From positions 1 to 64,000 of the forward strand of contig JALNWK010000013.1 in NCBI GenBank assembly GCA_023230925.1: 64,000 nt of DNA, read 5' to 3'. The first letter of the stretch is position 1. Each line of letters begins with the position of its first letter. A model generated the notes under the pieces. The model ran no database searches, was not told the origin of the DNA, and saw nothing but the letters and a program-made list of their open reading frames with translations. The stretch is from Limnochordia bacterium. Lineage in GTDB: Bacteria > Bacillota > Limnochordia > DUMW01. The position numbers were made by a program, and so were the translations under genes. Positions 33,542 through 41,311 of the stretch are shown one piece after another.

Positions 33542-33739
33542 ATGCAGTTTTCTGTGGGTGATGTGATTCAAGCACGTAAGATGCATCCCTGTGGAAGTTT
33601 CCATTGGGAGATTATGCGCACGGGTATTGATTTTCGCATTAGGTGTTTAGGCTGTAATCGAGTTATTATGTTACCCCGGCGCAAGTTCGAAGGCATGGTC
33701 AAAAAAGTAATCAGTAGCAGCTATGACGAAGAAGCATAG
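33542..33739 (+). CDS. DUF951 (YyzM) family protein
   Basis: 65-aa protein with the DUF951 core: GDVIQARKMHPCGSFHWEI, then RTGIDFRIRCLGCNRVIMLPR. The conserved cysteines (CG...CLGC) suggest a small zinc or nucleic-acid-binding fold. In Bacillus the family member yyzM lies next to ychF and rpsF, close to parB, and the same neighbourhood is kept here except for the insertion that follows. A TATAAT lies about 30 bases upstream. Confidence 0.88.
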   Translation: MQFSVGDVIQARKMHPCGSFHWEIMRTGIDFRIRCLGCNRVIMLPRRKFEGMVKKVISSSYDEEA

Positions 33740-34308
33740 TCTTATACTATCCCGGCGTTTCGTTAAGCCCTAGCTGTAGTCACCTTCCCTGCCTTTACCA
33801 ATTTTGATGACCTCCACCAACTACTTACCAGAGAGATTGCTTCGATGACAGCGAAAGACCGATCATAACGCGCATTGAAGCGAGTTTGTCCAAGCATGGT
33901 CCACCTGTATCGCGGTTTGGTACCAACCCAGCTTGAGAAGATGCTAGTGCCGATCACTCATGCTCCCCAATCGTGTTAGTGAATCAAGACCTTTGCGGGA
34001 AGGATTTATCTGTGTCGTTCTAGTTGCTAGCTTCGGAGCAAGAACTAGCAAGTCACTACCGCTTAACAAAAAGTTCCAGTAGCATAGATGCATAACCGAA
34101 GCCTCAGTGTCAATTTAGATCACATGCTAACAATCATGAGGATAACATCGAGCTTGTCCGGGGTACTTTAAGGAAACCCAGTGATTTTGGTTACCGATAC
34201 GATATCATCTTCGGCTTCAAGTGCTAGGTGCCCGAGGCGTTGGTTAACAGAACTCAGGTGTGTAGGCTTCCTGATGGACTGTTACGACTACTAATCGCAA
34301 AGGTAGAT
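33740..34308. other. Gene-poor segment after DUF951
   Basis: About 570 bases with stop codons in all frames and no ribosome-binding site in front of any frame over 60 codons. A reading such as NFDDLHQLLTREIASMTAKDR in broken frames near 33800-33870 hints at a decayed gene, but I cannot name it. A small hairpin CTAGTTGCT / AGC-AAG-AACTAG is near 34020-34050. Confidence 0.4.
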
Positions 34309-34884
34309 TCATAGCTTATCTAGACCAAGTCTGTCTACAATGACTTGCGGGGCCTCTATTCCAAATTCCATCTTGCTATCGGATGGGATATGGTGTCCTA
34401 GTGTGTTTTCGCAAAAAGTGAAGTAGCCCTTAGCTCCAAGGGTCTCGTTCCAGAACTTGACAGATTCCATGATTCGCAGTAAACACTTGATCGGTGTTGC
34501 AAAGTACTCCTTCATCCGCGCACCCTGCAACTGCTTGGCCGCAATAGCTTGGTAGATCTCTTGGTTAGTAAAAGGGTCAAAACTCATGCAAAGACCATGG
34601 CTTAGCGCCAAGTTGAACTCGTTCTCGACCTGACTAAAGTCGTAGTCTATGTCCTTTAAGTAGCCATTGACTTTGATCAAAGACATTTGAACGGCTTCTA
34701 AGGTACGCTGGTCATTACGTCTTGGTTCCTCTCTATGCAGTTTCAGTAGGTTGCTTTCCATGGGAAACAGACAGAAAACGTATCTAGTCTCTTCGCCTCT
34801 GGCTATTGTTCCGAACTCCTTGGCTAACAATGCGGGTATTCTGTCCATATGATAGGGTTTCACCTTAGTGCGCTTGGAAATCAT
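34309..34884 (-). CDS. Hypothetical protein, unrecognised
   Basis: 191 aa, soluble, mixed alpha/beta, with no signal peptide or membrane segment. The ATG at 34884 has GGGAGG five bases upstream, so it is probably a real gene; the frame extends ten codons further back without a site. Sequence landmarks are YVFCLFPMESNLLKLHRE, KVNGYLKDIDYDFSQVENEF and AAKQLQGARMKEYFATP. The regular helical segments with DxFxxVExEF suggest a folded domain. It stands alone on the minus strand between two gene-poor stretches, which suggests an accessory gene of recent arrival. Confidence 0.65.
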   Translation of the reverse strand: MISKRTKVKPYHMDRIPALLAKEFGTIARGEETRYVFCLFPMESNLLKLHREEPRRNDQRTLEAVQMSLIKVNGYLKDIDYDFSQVENEFNLALSHGLCMSFDPFTNQEIYQAIAAKQLQGARMKEYFATPIKCLLRIMESVKFWNETLGAKGYFTFCENTLGHHIPSDSKMEFGIEAPQVIVDRLGLDKL

Positions 34885-35482
34885 TTTTTCCTCCCGTCTA
34901 CCTACGGTTCGCATTCAATATAGCGTGCTAGAAGGTTTTCTTGAGGTGTCTGTTCCGGCCGCGTAGTCCAGGTTTTGGGCCAGACACTAACCCCTTCTCT
35001 CTTGACAATAGTTCGAGATCGAGCCACCGATTCCTTTTGGGTTCTCGGGTAAGCCAATAGATGCTGGGTTAACGACTTGTCAAAAACTACATTGATAAAT
35101 TAGTTAACCCGGGAAGCGGTTACACAAGCATCAACCCCGATCTACTAAAGGATCGTACCGCACAGACAAAGCCGTAAAGGTACTGCAATCAATGAGGCTA
35201 CGGCCGCCGATAAGCCGGGCTTACGATTGGCTTGACCGCCAGTGAAAGAGTCGAGGTCCGTGTAAGTAGCATCAAATCAGCAAACGTCAACTGATCCAGA
35301 ATAACAACCTCAAAACACTTTGACAGATTTCATATTTCGGGGGGTTTCCATGAATACCCACTCCTGGCGAAAGCATATCTTGTAGTAGAATGGCTGCTGC
35401 TGATAGTCCCGGGATGGAAGGAGGTCAACGACATTGCCTGATCAAGCCGCCATACACAAAAGGCATATGAGGTGATCCGAAG
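34885..35482. other. Gene-poor segment before the secretin locus, with a weak GEMM-like element
   Basis: No supported gene. Near 35150-35230 the order GACAAAGCC, GTAA, AGGTACTGCAA, GGCTACGG, GATAAGCCGGGC loosely recalls the c-di-GMP-I (GEMM) riboswitch. Pairings GTACC / GGTAC and GCCGTA / TACGGC cross each other like a pseudoknot. The P2 stem would be only two base pairs, so this is weak. A TTGACA lies at 35320 without a clear -10 at the right distance. Confidence 0.3.
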
Positions 35483-36136
35483 ATGAAAAGAACATTACTT
35501 TTCCTCATTGGCTTAGCTTTAGTCTTGGGTGTGACTGTCATAGCTAGCGCCGAGGAGGTAACTCAAAGGTGGGATTTCGCGGTTGAGGTTATGCCATACA
35601 TTATGGCTGCGGAGAGCCCCGTTAACGGGTATGGTTACGGGGAGTATCAACTCTATGGACCAGGATTCGCCTGGGGGTATATTGGGTTTCATACCAACTG
35701 GCGTAATGCTGCCTACGCGAATACACCGGTAAGTGTTACTATTCTTGGCAACAATGCCGCCGGTGATAACTCACCCGTCTTTGCGCGGCTACAACAGGGC
35801 AGCCGGGCTGGTGAAGGTCGGTATGATCGATTGGATACCTGGTGGTTGGTCATGGTACGGGTTAATGAAGTACAGAAAGACTACAATGCGTGGGCGGGTA
35901 AACTAGGGGCAAACGGCTTTCAAGTAGAGAATTTTGAGGGATTCCTTGAGTGGGAAGATCCCGTGCCCCATAATGGAGAGATCAATGTTGCGGCGTTTGT
36001 ACATGTAGATGGTCCCGATGCAACGGCAACTGGCCAAAATCCGTACCCGTTCAACACCAAAAGATGGTGGCAGTCGGCTGACGCCGGCATATACGAGTGC
36101 TACTTAACATTCGTTTATGCACCCAGCCTAGACTAG
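35483..36136 (+). CDS. Secreted beta-rich protein, candidate structural subunit of the secretin locus
   Basis: 217 aa with a clear signal peptide (MKRTLLFLIG...VIASA, cleavage after about residue 23). The mature part is rich in Tyr, Gly and Asn and predicted to be beta-stranded (EVMPYIMAAE, PVSVTILGNNAAGD, INVAAFVHVDG), ending ADAGIYECYLTFVYAP. An end of this type recalls the last strand of spore-coat-U/DUF4402-like pilin folds, but only by eye. It has an excellent ribosome-binding site (GAGGTGATCC). A perfect hairpin separates it from the next gene, an arrangement typical of an abundant first product. Confidence 0.75.
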   Translation: MKRTLLFLIGLALVLGVTVIASAEEVTQRWDFAVEVMPYIMAAESPVNGYGYGEYQLYGPGFAWGYIGFHTNWRNAAYANTPVSVTILGNNAAGDNSPVFARLQQGSRAGEGRYDRLDTWWLVMVRVNEVQKDYNAWAGKLGANGFQVENFEGFLEWEDPVPHNGEINVAAFVHVDGPDATATGQNPYPFNTKRWWQSADAGIYECYLTFVYAPSLD

Positions 36137-36146
36137 ATATGGCATA

Positions 36147-36176
36147 CATGACAGGGAAGATTTCTTCCCTGTCATG
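36147..36176 (+). promoter_or_regulatory. Perfect hairpin between the secreted subunit and Ig-like genes
   Basis: Fourteen-base stem, arms CATGACAGGGAAGA / TCTTCCCTGTCATG, with a 2-base centre and no T-run. It lies 10 bases after the first stop and 22 before the next start. Likely an mRNA-stabilising or partial-termination element that raises the first gene over the other two. Confidence 0.65.
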
Positions 36177-36197
36177 GCAAGTGGGGAGGGGATGTCT

Positions 36198-37664
36198 ATG
36201 CGCAGATTCACTTTATTCCTGGTTCTAACTATTATCCTCAGCGGAGTAGTCGGACATGCACAGCAGCAATATAGCCTCGTGAACACCTTTGGTATTGTTC
36301 CGGCGGAGTATCGAGAGGATCTAAGTCCTGGGGCAAGTAAAGAATACAAGCTTACTCTCGTGAATAACACCCAACGCACGCAAACATATAAGATTGAGTC
36401 AAACAGTGTAGGGCTGGACCGTAGTGGCCAGCAATACTATTTAGATGCAGGATATAAGATGGATAATTCAGCGGTTGATTGGGTCCGGTTTCTTAATCTG
36501 GGATTTAGCGGCGAGGTTATGGTAGAAGCGGGCCAGGAGGCCAGTATTAACGTACAGGTAAATGTCCCTTATGGTGTCCTCCCCGGTGTGTACTATGCGA
36601 TGGTATTTGCTGAGCCAACCGAGTATAGCGTAGCAGGGCAAGGGGCGCTAACAACCATGTCCAAAAGTCGGGTTGGAGCCTTACTACGTATCACCATACC
36701 CGGGCCAGAAGCGGCCTTCAATGTATATAGTACTGTGGACCAACTTACAATTTTGGAGCCTGATCCGGTGAAGGTGGAGCTTTACCAAAGAATGATTAAT
36801 TACCTACGGGACTTCCAGGAGATTACAGCTATCGCGACAGAACTTAGTAGTATCCTTGCCGATATAGGTTATCGTCTGGACCAAGAAGCGTATACAGCCA
36901 TGTCCGAGGAAGACCAGGGAATGTATTGCTTAGGACTGGCTGATTTCCTAGCTGAGCTAAAAATGGAGGAACAGTCAATTAGGATTATGGCCACACTGCA
37001 AACCTCAGCACGGAAAATGATTGTAGCCCAGGGAGAAGCCTTTGTCTACGAGGAATACAAGGATGAATCAGGCCGTACGCATCGCCGCTTGCTGGATCGG
37101 TTCCTACTTACACCGGTGGGAAGCAATATTAAAGGGCAAGGCAGCATCTTTCCGGGGGGACTGAGGGATTTCACCGGTTCAGTACACCGGCCACTAGCCG
37201 CGGGTGAATATGCCCTTGAGGTCAAATTCGAGTACGGTGAGCAGGGGGCCAAATACAGACGTATCGCCCTGGGACAGCAAGGATTTACGGTTACGGAGGA
37301 TATTGCTCGGCAGCAAAGGGATATCCTGACTTTAGACGTGGACAAGGAGCTGCTTCAGTATGTCATGGTACCAGGAGGCTTTCATGTGGAGACAGTTGTA
37401 CTGGAGAACCTAGATCTTGTCGAGTCGATGGAAGTCTTACTCGTTACCAATGTCGAATGGCTTAGAGTTTCGACTGAGGCATGTGTGATCCCGCCTGGTC
37501 GCACCAAGACCATTGCTATCGCTGCACGAGTCCCAAGGGACGTGGAAAAAGTTCAAGGGGAAGGGAATGTCTTCATAGTTGCCAAGACCGGCAAAACAAT
37601 ATCGGTAGATGTGAAGCTAATAGATGCACGAATCTGGTCTTCTGGGGGGACAACAAATGAATAG
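36198..37664 (+). CDS. Secreted Ig-like protein, candidate chaperone of the secretin locus
   Basis: 488 aa with a signal peptide (MRRFTLFLVLTII...GHA). The N-terminal domain (about 30-155) is an Ig-like sandwich: VPAEYREDLSPGASKEYKLTL, VNNTQRTQTYKI and VPYGVLPGVYYAMVF, similar in style to DUF916/chaperone-like domains. A helical insertion (about 200-275) follows, then two more beta domains (GLRDFTGSVHRPLAAGEY and VETVVLENLDLVESMEV). ATG 36198 is chosen six bases after GGAGGGG. It overlaps the secretin gene by eight bases. It could act outside the inner membrane on the first gene's product; that is inference. Confidence 0.72.
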   Translation: MRRFTLFLVLTIILSGVVGHAQQQYSLVNTFGIVPAEYREDLSPGASKEYKLTLVNNTQRTQTYKIESNSVGLDRSGQQYYLDAGYKMDNSAVDWVRFLNLGFSGEVMVEAGQEASINVQVNVPYGVLPGVYYAMVFAEPTEYSVAGQGALTTMSKSRVGALLRITIPGPEAAFNVYSTVDQLTILEPDPVKVELYQRMINYLRDFQEITAIATELSSILADIGYRLDQEAYTAMSEEDQGMYCLGLADFLAELKMEEQSIRIMATLQTSARKMIVAQGEAFVYEEYKDESGRTHRRLLDRFLLTPVGSNIKGQGSIFPGGLRDFTGSVHRPLAAGEYALEVKFEYGEQGAKYRRIALGQQGFTVTEDIARQQRDILTLDVDKELLQYVMVPGGFHVETVVLENLDLVESMEVLLVTNVEWLRVSTEACVIPPGRTKTIAIAARVPRDVEKVQGEGNVFIVAKTGKTISVDVKLIDARIWSSGGTTNE

Positions 37665-39303
37665 GAAATCTATGGCCGTAGCCATGACAGTCTTGGTTTT
37701 TCTGCTTAACGGGATAGTAGTCTTAGCCGCTACAGATAACTTGATCTGCTTAGACGTTTTCAGTAGCGACATTCGTAATGCTTTACAGGACTTGGCCTAT
37801 GAGGCTGATGTAGTTATCCTAGTTGACGATTATATCCAAGGATATGTAACGCTCTCGTTAACCGACGTTACAGTAGATCGGGCCATTGAGGTGTTATGTA
37901 TGAAAGGAGGTTTTGGGTTCAAAAAGCTCGAGGAGGGCCTGTATGTTGTTGGTTCCACGGAACCTAATAACCCAACCTTTCAAAAGTATGCCGATACTAA
38001 GGTCGTACATGTGGACTACCTTGATGCAGAAGAGGTCATATCTTTACTGTCCCATTACGAGATGTATCTTAGCGCTAAAAATGGCGTCCTGACGGTTCGG
38101 GCTTGGCAGAACCAAATGAGTTTTATCCTTGCCGATATTTCGGCGATAGATCAACCGATTCGGCAAGTAGAAGGAAAGGTGATCATTGCCGAGGTGACAG
38201 CCGAAGCAAAGGCACAACTCGGTCTAGGCCGAATAGTTGGTGGTCTTCCCTCTGGTAACGAGATAACACTAGGAGGTCCCGGAGGAGTGACTATTGGTTT
38301 CTCAGACTCACTTACCATCGCGTCTTTACTACACATTTTGCAGGCAGAGGGGAAAGCGTTGCTCAAGGCCACAACAAGTATTGTGGTTCCTGAGGGCAGC
38401 GAGTCAACAATCTCCATCGGCAGAGAAGTCAGACAACTAGTCAAAACCCAAGTTAACTCGGGTTACACAATCGAGAACTTGAAGGTCAATACTTACCTTA
38501 CCCTAGGTGTAGAGCGAATCACATCGAAGGACGAGATTAGGCTCAGTTACGAAGTAGTCGCCCAGGATTTAGCTCAAAACCTGACATCGGATATTCCAGA
38601 AATCCTCTCACGGTTGGCCAATGGCACAGTTATTGTTGATAACAATTCCGCCTTTGTCATCGGTGGCTTGACTAAGAATGTTGAACAGGAGAGTACCGGT
38701 GTTATCCCACCACAAAAATCTAAGACCACCCAGGATACGGAATTGCTAATCATTATTATGCCGCACATTGTTGGTACCCCGATGCCGGAGGCGAATCTAA
38801 TGGAGGAGTATGTCAATAGGTTTACTCAGAGTACCCAGACTGCCATGGAGCAAGCAAAGAGCCTTGAGACTAGTACCCTCAAGTTACGCCTAAACACCTA
38901 CTACTCACCGGGTCTGAATGACTATCTTGCAGATAAGGGCTATGAGACCTTCCCGATTCGAATGGGGCTTGAGGGACAGCTCAACTTCACTCCAAACATA
39001 GGCGTTTATTGCACAAAGGCTAACGCCCAGAAGGACCTAACAAAAGTTGAAATGTTTGATTGGGGACTAGTCCTTCAAACATCGCCCTCCAGCGTAGCAG
39101 ACGCATACTTGGGGCTGGGTGGGGGCAGCGGAAAGGTAAGCTTCAATACAACGGTTACTGAGTTTGACTACTATGCGGCGAAGGCCGGTGTTGATGTTAA
39201 ACTAGGCTCACTCCTTTTTGGAATTGGCTATAGTTACGCGATGACTGACCATGAAGGACTAGATTTGGATACAGCCTATGTTACAGTGGGCTGCAGTTTT
39301 TGA
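37657..39303 (+). CDS. Secretin fused to a C-terminal outer-membrane beta-barrel-like domain
   Basis: 548 aa with a signal peptide (MNRKSMAVAM...VLAA). The STN/N0 domain is about 30-100 (LDVFSSDIRNALQDLAYEAD...GYVTLSL), an N1-like domain about 112-175, and the secretin domain about 190-385 (LKATTSIVVPEGSESTISI; VDNNSAFVIGGLT; TELLIIIMPHIV). The usual gate LGDIPxLGxLF is replaced by a short TGVIPP. Residues about 418-548 look like amphipathic beta-strands (LNTYYSPGLNDYL, GVDVKLGSLLFGIGYSY, AYVTVGCSF) and end in Phe, the outer-membrane barrel signal. This implies a diderm cell. The start is ATG 37657, with GGGGGG upstream. No GspE, PilB or other type II/IV machinery is nearby. Confidence 0.8.
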   Translation: MNRKSMAVAMTVLVFLLNGIVVLAATDNLICLDVFSSDIRNALQDLAYEADVVILVDDYIQGYVTLSLTDVTVDRAIEVLCMKGGFGFKKLEEGLYVVGSTEPNNPTFQKYADTKVVHVDYLDAEEVISLLSHYEMYLSAKNGVLTVRAWQNQMSFILADISAIDQPIRQVEGKVIIAEVTAEAKAQLGLGRIVGGLPSGNEITLGGPGGVTIGFSDSLTIASLLHILQAEGKALLKATTSIVVPEGSESTISIGREVRQLVKTQVNSGYTIENLKVNTYLTLGVERITSKDEIRLSYEVVAQDLAQNLTSDIPEILSRLANGTVIVDNNSAFVIGGLTKNVEQESTGVIPPQKSKTTQDTELLIIIMPHIVGTPMPEANLMEEYVNRFTQSTQTAMEQAKSLETSTLKLRLNTYYSPGLNDYLADKGYETFPIRMGLEGQLNFTPNIGVYCTKANAQKDLTKVEMFDWGLVLQTSPSSVADAYLGLGGGSGKVSFNTTVTEFDYYAAKAGVDVKLGSLLFGIGYSYAMTDHEGLDLDTAYVTVGCSF

Positions 39304-39343
39304 CTCTTGGGATGTGGCGCATCGAACAGGAAGGTGAAGTCTG

Positions 39344-39365
39344 ACCCATTAACTAGTTAATGGGT
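39344..39365. repeat. 22-bp perfect palindrome after the secretin gene
   Basis: ACCCATTAACTAGTTAATGGGT, perfectly symmetric about ACTAGT. It lies just before the terminator that follows. It may be an operator or part of a composite transcription end. Confidence 0.6.
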
Positions 39366-39370
39366 TAGAA

Positions 39371-39435
39371 CCTCCCAGGCAGTATCGGTGGGCTAGAAAT
39401 TGGGTAAGACCTATGGCCTGGGGAGGCAATTTTTT
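39371..39435 (+). terminator. Intrinsic terminator of the secretin operon
   Basis: CCTCCCAGGC (39371-39380) pairs with GCCTGGGGAGG (39416-39426; one bulged G), and CAATTTTTT follows with six T. The loop is long (35 bases). Bases 39436-39860 contain open frames on both strands without credible sites; I see no gene there. Confidence 0.65.
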
Positions 39436-39860
39436 GGATGTATCTTGGAATACTGCTAAGCGGATCCAATGGTTCCTCCCCATCCTTTAAAAAGATTTCG
39501 CAGTACAAACGGGAATCTGCTTCTGCCAAATCTACAGAATACCTACCGCAGAGTCTAGTCAATACTCCCTCAAGAAGGTGGCTCCAATCCAACGGGTTAT
39601 CTTTGGCAACAAGTAAAGCCAAGGAATGCATCTTTTGTGGTGAATTCTTTGTGTTCAGAGGACCTAATCCGGATATACAAGCTATCACGATTAACGATAC
39701 CGGAAGATACCAGCCAGCAACTGGCTGCCCCCGCAGGTATTTGGTCTATGGAGTAATGAAACCTCACCTAGGTGGAAATACCAGTTGTCCTCGGCCGTGG
39801 CCGATTTCTCAAGCCAATGAATACCTTACTGAACGCTAGGAAACATCACCAACGATGACC

Positions 39861-39889
39861 TTGCCAACCGATAACTGCAATGATATAAT
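39861..39889 (+). promoter_or_regulatory. Sigma-A promoter of rpsF-ssb-rpsR
   Basis: TTGCCA (39861-39866), 17 bases, TATAAT (39884-39889). The leader (about 39896-39955) has small hairpins, including CTCCG / CGGAG, which could be related to S6:S18 autoregulation known for rpsF leaders. Confidence 0.85.
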
Positions 39890-39955
39890 TGATTGGCAAT
39901 CCCTGCTCCGTTAATGCCGGAGCCATCTATGTCCATAGGGAGGAGGTGGAGCTTA

Positions 39956-40243
39956 ATGCGCTCCTATGAGGTGATGTACGTTCTTAACCCCACCTTAGAA
40001 GAGGAAGCCACCAACGCTTTGATTGAGCGGTTTAGCGGGATTATTACCCAAGCCGGTGGCGAGATCGAAAGTGTTGAACGGTGGGGTAAACGACGCTTAG
40101 CCTATGAGATCGATGAGCTGCACGAAGGGTTTTACGTGGTAACCAAATTCCGTGCTGAGAAAGAAACCATCGAAGAGCTAAGACGTGTTATGAAAATCAC
40201 CAATGAAGTGTTAAGGTACCTGCTTGTGCGCCAAGATAGCTAG
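39956..40243 (+). CDS. rpsF: Ribosomal protein bS6
   Basis: 95-aa small-subunit protein: MRSYEVMYVLNPTLEEE, the middle WGKRRLAYEIDELHEGFYV and KITNEVLRYLLVR are diagnostic. It pairs with S18 on the ribosome, and S18 is encoded two genes on. ATG at 39956 after AGGGAGGAGG. First gene of the conserved rpsF-ssb-rpsR operon. Confidence 0.97.
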   Translation: MRSYEVMYVLNPTLEEEATNALIERFSGIITQAGGEIESVERWGKRRLAYEIDELHEGFYVVTKFRAEKETIEELRRVMKITNEVLRYLLVRQDS

Positions 40244-40261
40244 TCGAAAGGAAGTGCAGGT

Positions 40262-40645
40262 ATGCTAAACAGAATTGTATTGGTTGGGAGATTAGCCCAA
40301 GACCCCGAGCTTAGATATACAACTAATGGTATCGCGGTTGCCAATTTTTCGCTTGCGGTAGAACGACCCTTCATGAACCAAGCAGGAGAGAGAGAAGTCG
40401 ATTTTATCGATATTGTTACTTGGCGTAAGCTAGCGGAGAATTGTGCGAATAACTTGCAAAAAGGACGGCTTGTAGCGTTACAAGGGCGTTTACAGATCCG
40501 TTCTTACGAAGCCAACGATGGTTCTAAGCGCAGGGTTTCCGAAGTTGTTGCCGATGAGGTTCGATTCCTTGACTGGCCGAATAAGGCAGAAAGAGACGAA
40601 TACAGCGGTCCAGCAGAGGAAGAAATGGACGATCTCCCGTTCTAA
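40262..40645 (+). CDS. ssb: Single-stranded DNA-binding protein
   Basis: 127 aa. The OB fold covers about residues 1-105: LNRIVLVGRLAQDPELRYT, FIDIVTWRKLAENCANNL. A short linker and the acidic tip DDLPF, which recruits replication and repair partners, complete the protein. The tail is shorter than in B. subtilis SsbA. Its usual place is between rpsF and rpsR. Confidence 0.97.
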   Translation: MLNRIVLVGRLAQDPELRYTTNGIAVANFSLAVERPFMNQAGEREVDFIDIVTWRKLAENCANNLQKGRLVALQGRLQIRSYEANDGSKRRVSEVVADEVRFLDWPNKAERDEYSGPAEEEMDDLPF

Positions 40646-40672
40646 ACTGCCGAATGATAGGGGGTATTGACC

Positions 40673-40906
40673 ATGGCAGCGCGTAAAGGCGGCCGGAAGA
40701 TGCGGAAAAAGGTCTGTGTTTTCTGCGCCGACAAGATAGAACAAGTAGATTACAAAGATGTAAACCGGTTGCGACGATTTGTTACCGATCGGGGCAAGAT
40801 TCTACCAAGACGTATCTCGGGAAACTGTGCGAGACATCAACGACAGTTGACCACTGCTATTAAGAGGTCGCGGCAAGTAGCACTATTGCCCTATAGTGTA
40901 GATTAG
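40673..40906 (+). CDS. rpsR: Ribosomal protein bS18
   Basis: 77-aa basic small-subunit protein; VCVFCADKIEQVDYKDVNRLRRFV and KILPRRISGNCARHQRQL are the S18 signatures. The Cys-x-x-Cys near the N terminus fits the zinc-type form. ATG 40673 after AGGGGG. A terminator-like hairpin follows. Confidence 0.97.
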   Translation: MAARKGGRKMRKKVCVFCADKIEQVDYKDVNRLRRFVTDRGKILPRRISGNCARHQRQLTTAIKRSRQVALLPYSVD

Positions 40907-40918
40907 CATGTGAATAGA

Positions 40919-40940
40919 GGGGAGCCGTATGAAGCTCCCC
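40919..40940 (+). terminator. Terminator-like hairpin after rpsR
   Basis: GGGGAGC / GCTCCCC with an 8-base loop, then CTGTGCTCTTTTT. The T-run is offset by eight bases, so the efficiency is uncertain. Confidence 0.6.
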
Positions 40941-40993
40941 CTGTGCTCTTTTTCAGAAGGAATCCATCATCCCTGATTTGGAGGAAGATGACC

Positions 40994-41305
40994 ATGCAAA
41001 AGCCTGAGATTAATATTGCACGGAATCTTCGGAGCATAGAGGTTCTCAAATCAGAACTCTTAAGTGGTGTAGCCGCGCTCTTTAGAGGGATGGTGCAAAG
41101 TAACGAGGACGTTATTAGTGATTCCCTATCCCGTCTGGTTATCTGTATCTATGGCCTAGGTCGAAGATTGGGAATCAGTTTCTCCCGATTGGATGCCAGG
41201 GTGGATAGTAAGCTGAAGTCCTATGCCGAGAGCCAGCATGAAATAGAGGATTGGTATGGGGACTTTTCGGAGCTGCAGCAGTATCGACTTAATAACAAGA
41301 GGTGA
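40994..41305 (+). CDS. MazG-like family protein
   Basis: 103 aa, helical: RNLRSIEVLKSELLSGVAALF, LSRLVICIYGLGRRLGISF and the end EIEDWYGDF match the short MazG-like proteins often found after rpsR in Clostridia. MazG relatives hydrolyse nucleoside triphosphates, but this short form lacks an obvious full EExxD motif, so activity is unsure. The ATG at 40994 is nine bases after GGAGG. Confidence 0.72.
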   Translation: MQKPEINIARNLRSIEVLKSELLSGVAALFRGMVQSNEDVISDSLSRLVICIYGLGRRLGISFSRLDARVDSKLKSYAESQHEIEDWYGDFSELQQYRLNNKR

Positions 41306-41311
41306 GATGGA

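Noticed and set aside
33763..33957. 64-codon minus frame after DUF951 as transposase fragment
   Set aside because: No recognised motif, no inverted repeats or target duplications found around it.
39365..39839. Overlapping frames on both strands (107 and 133 codons) between the secretin gene and rpsF
   Set aside because: The minus frame has no start site and runs into the terminator. The plus frame has a fair GGGGAGG, but it follows the terminator directly and its protein looks non-coding in composition.
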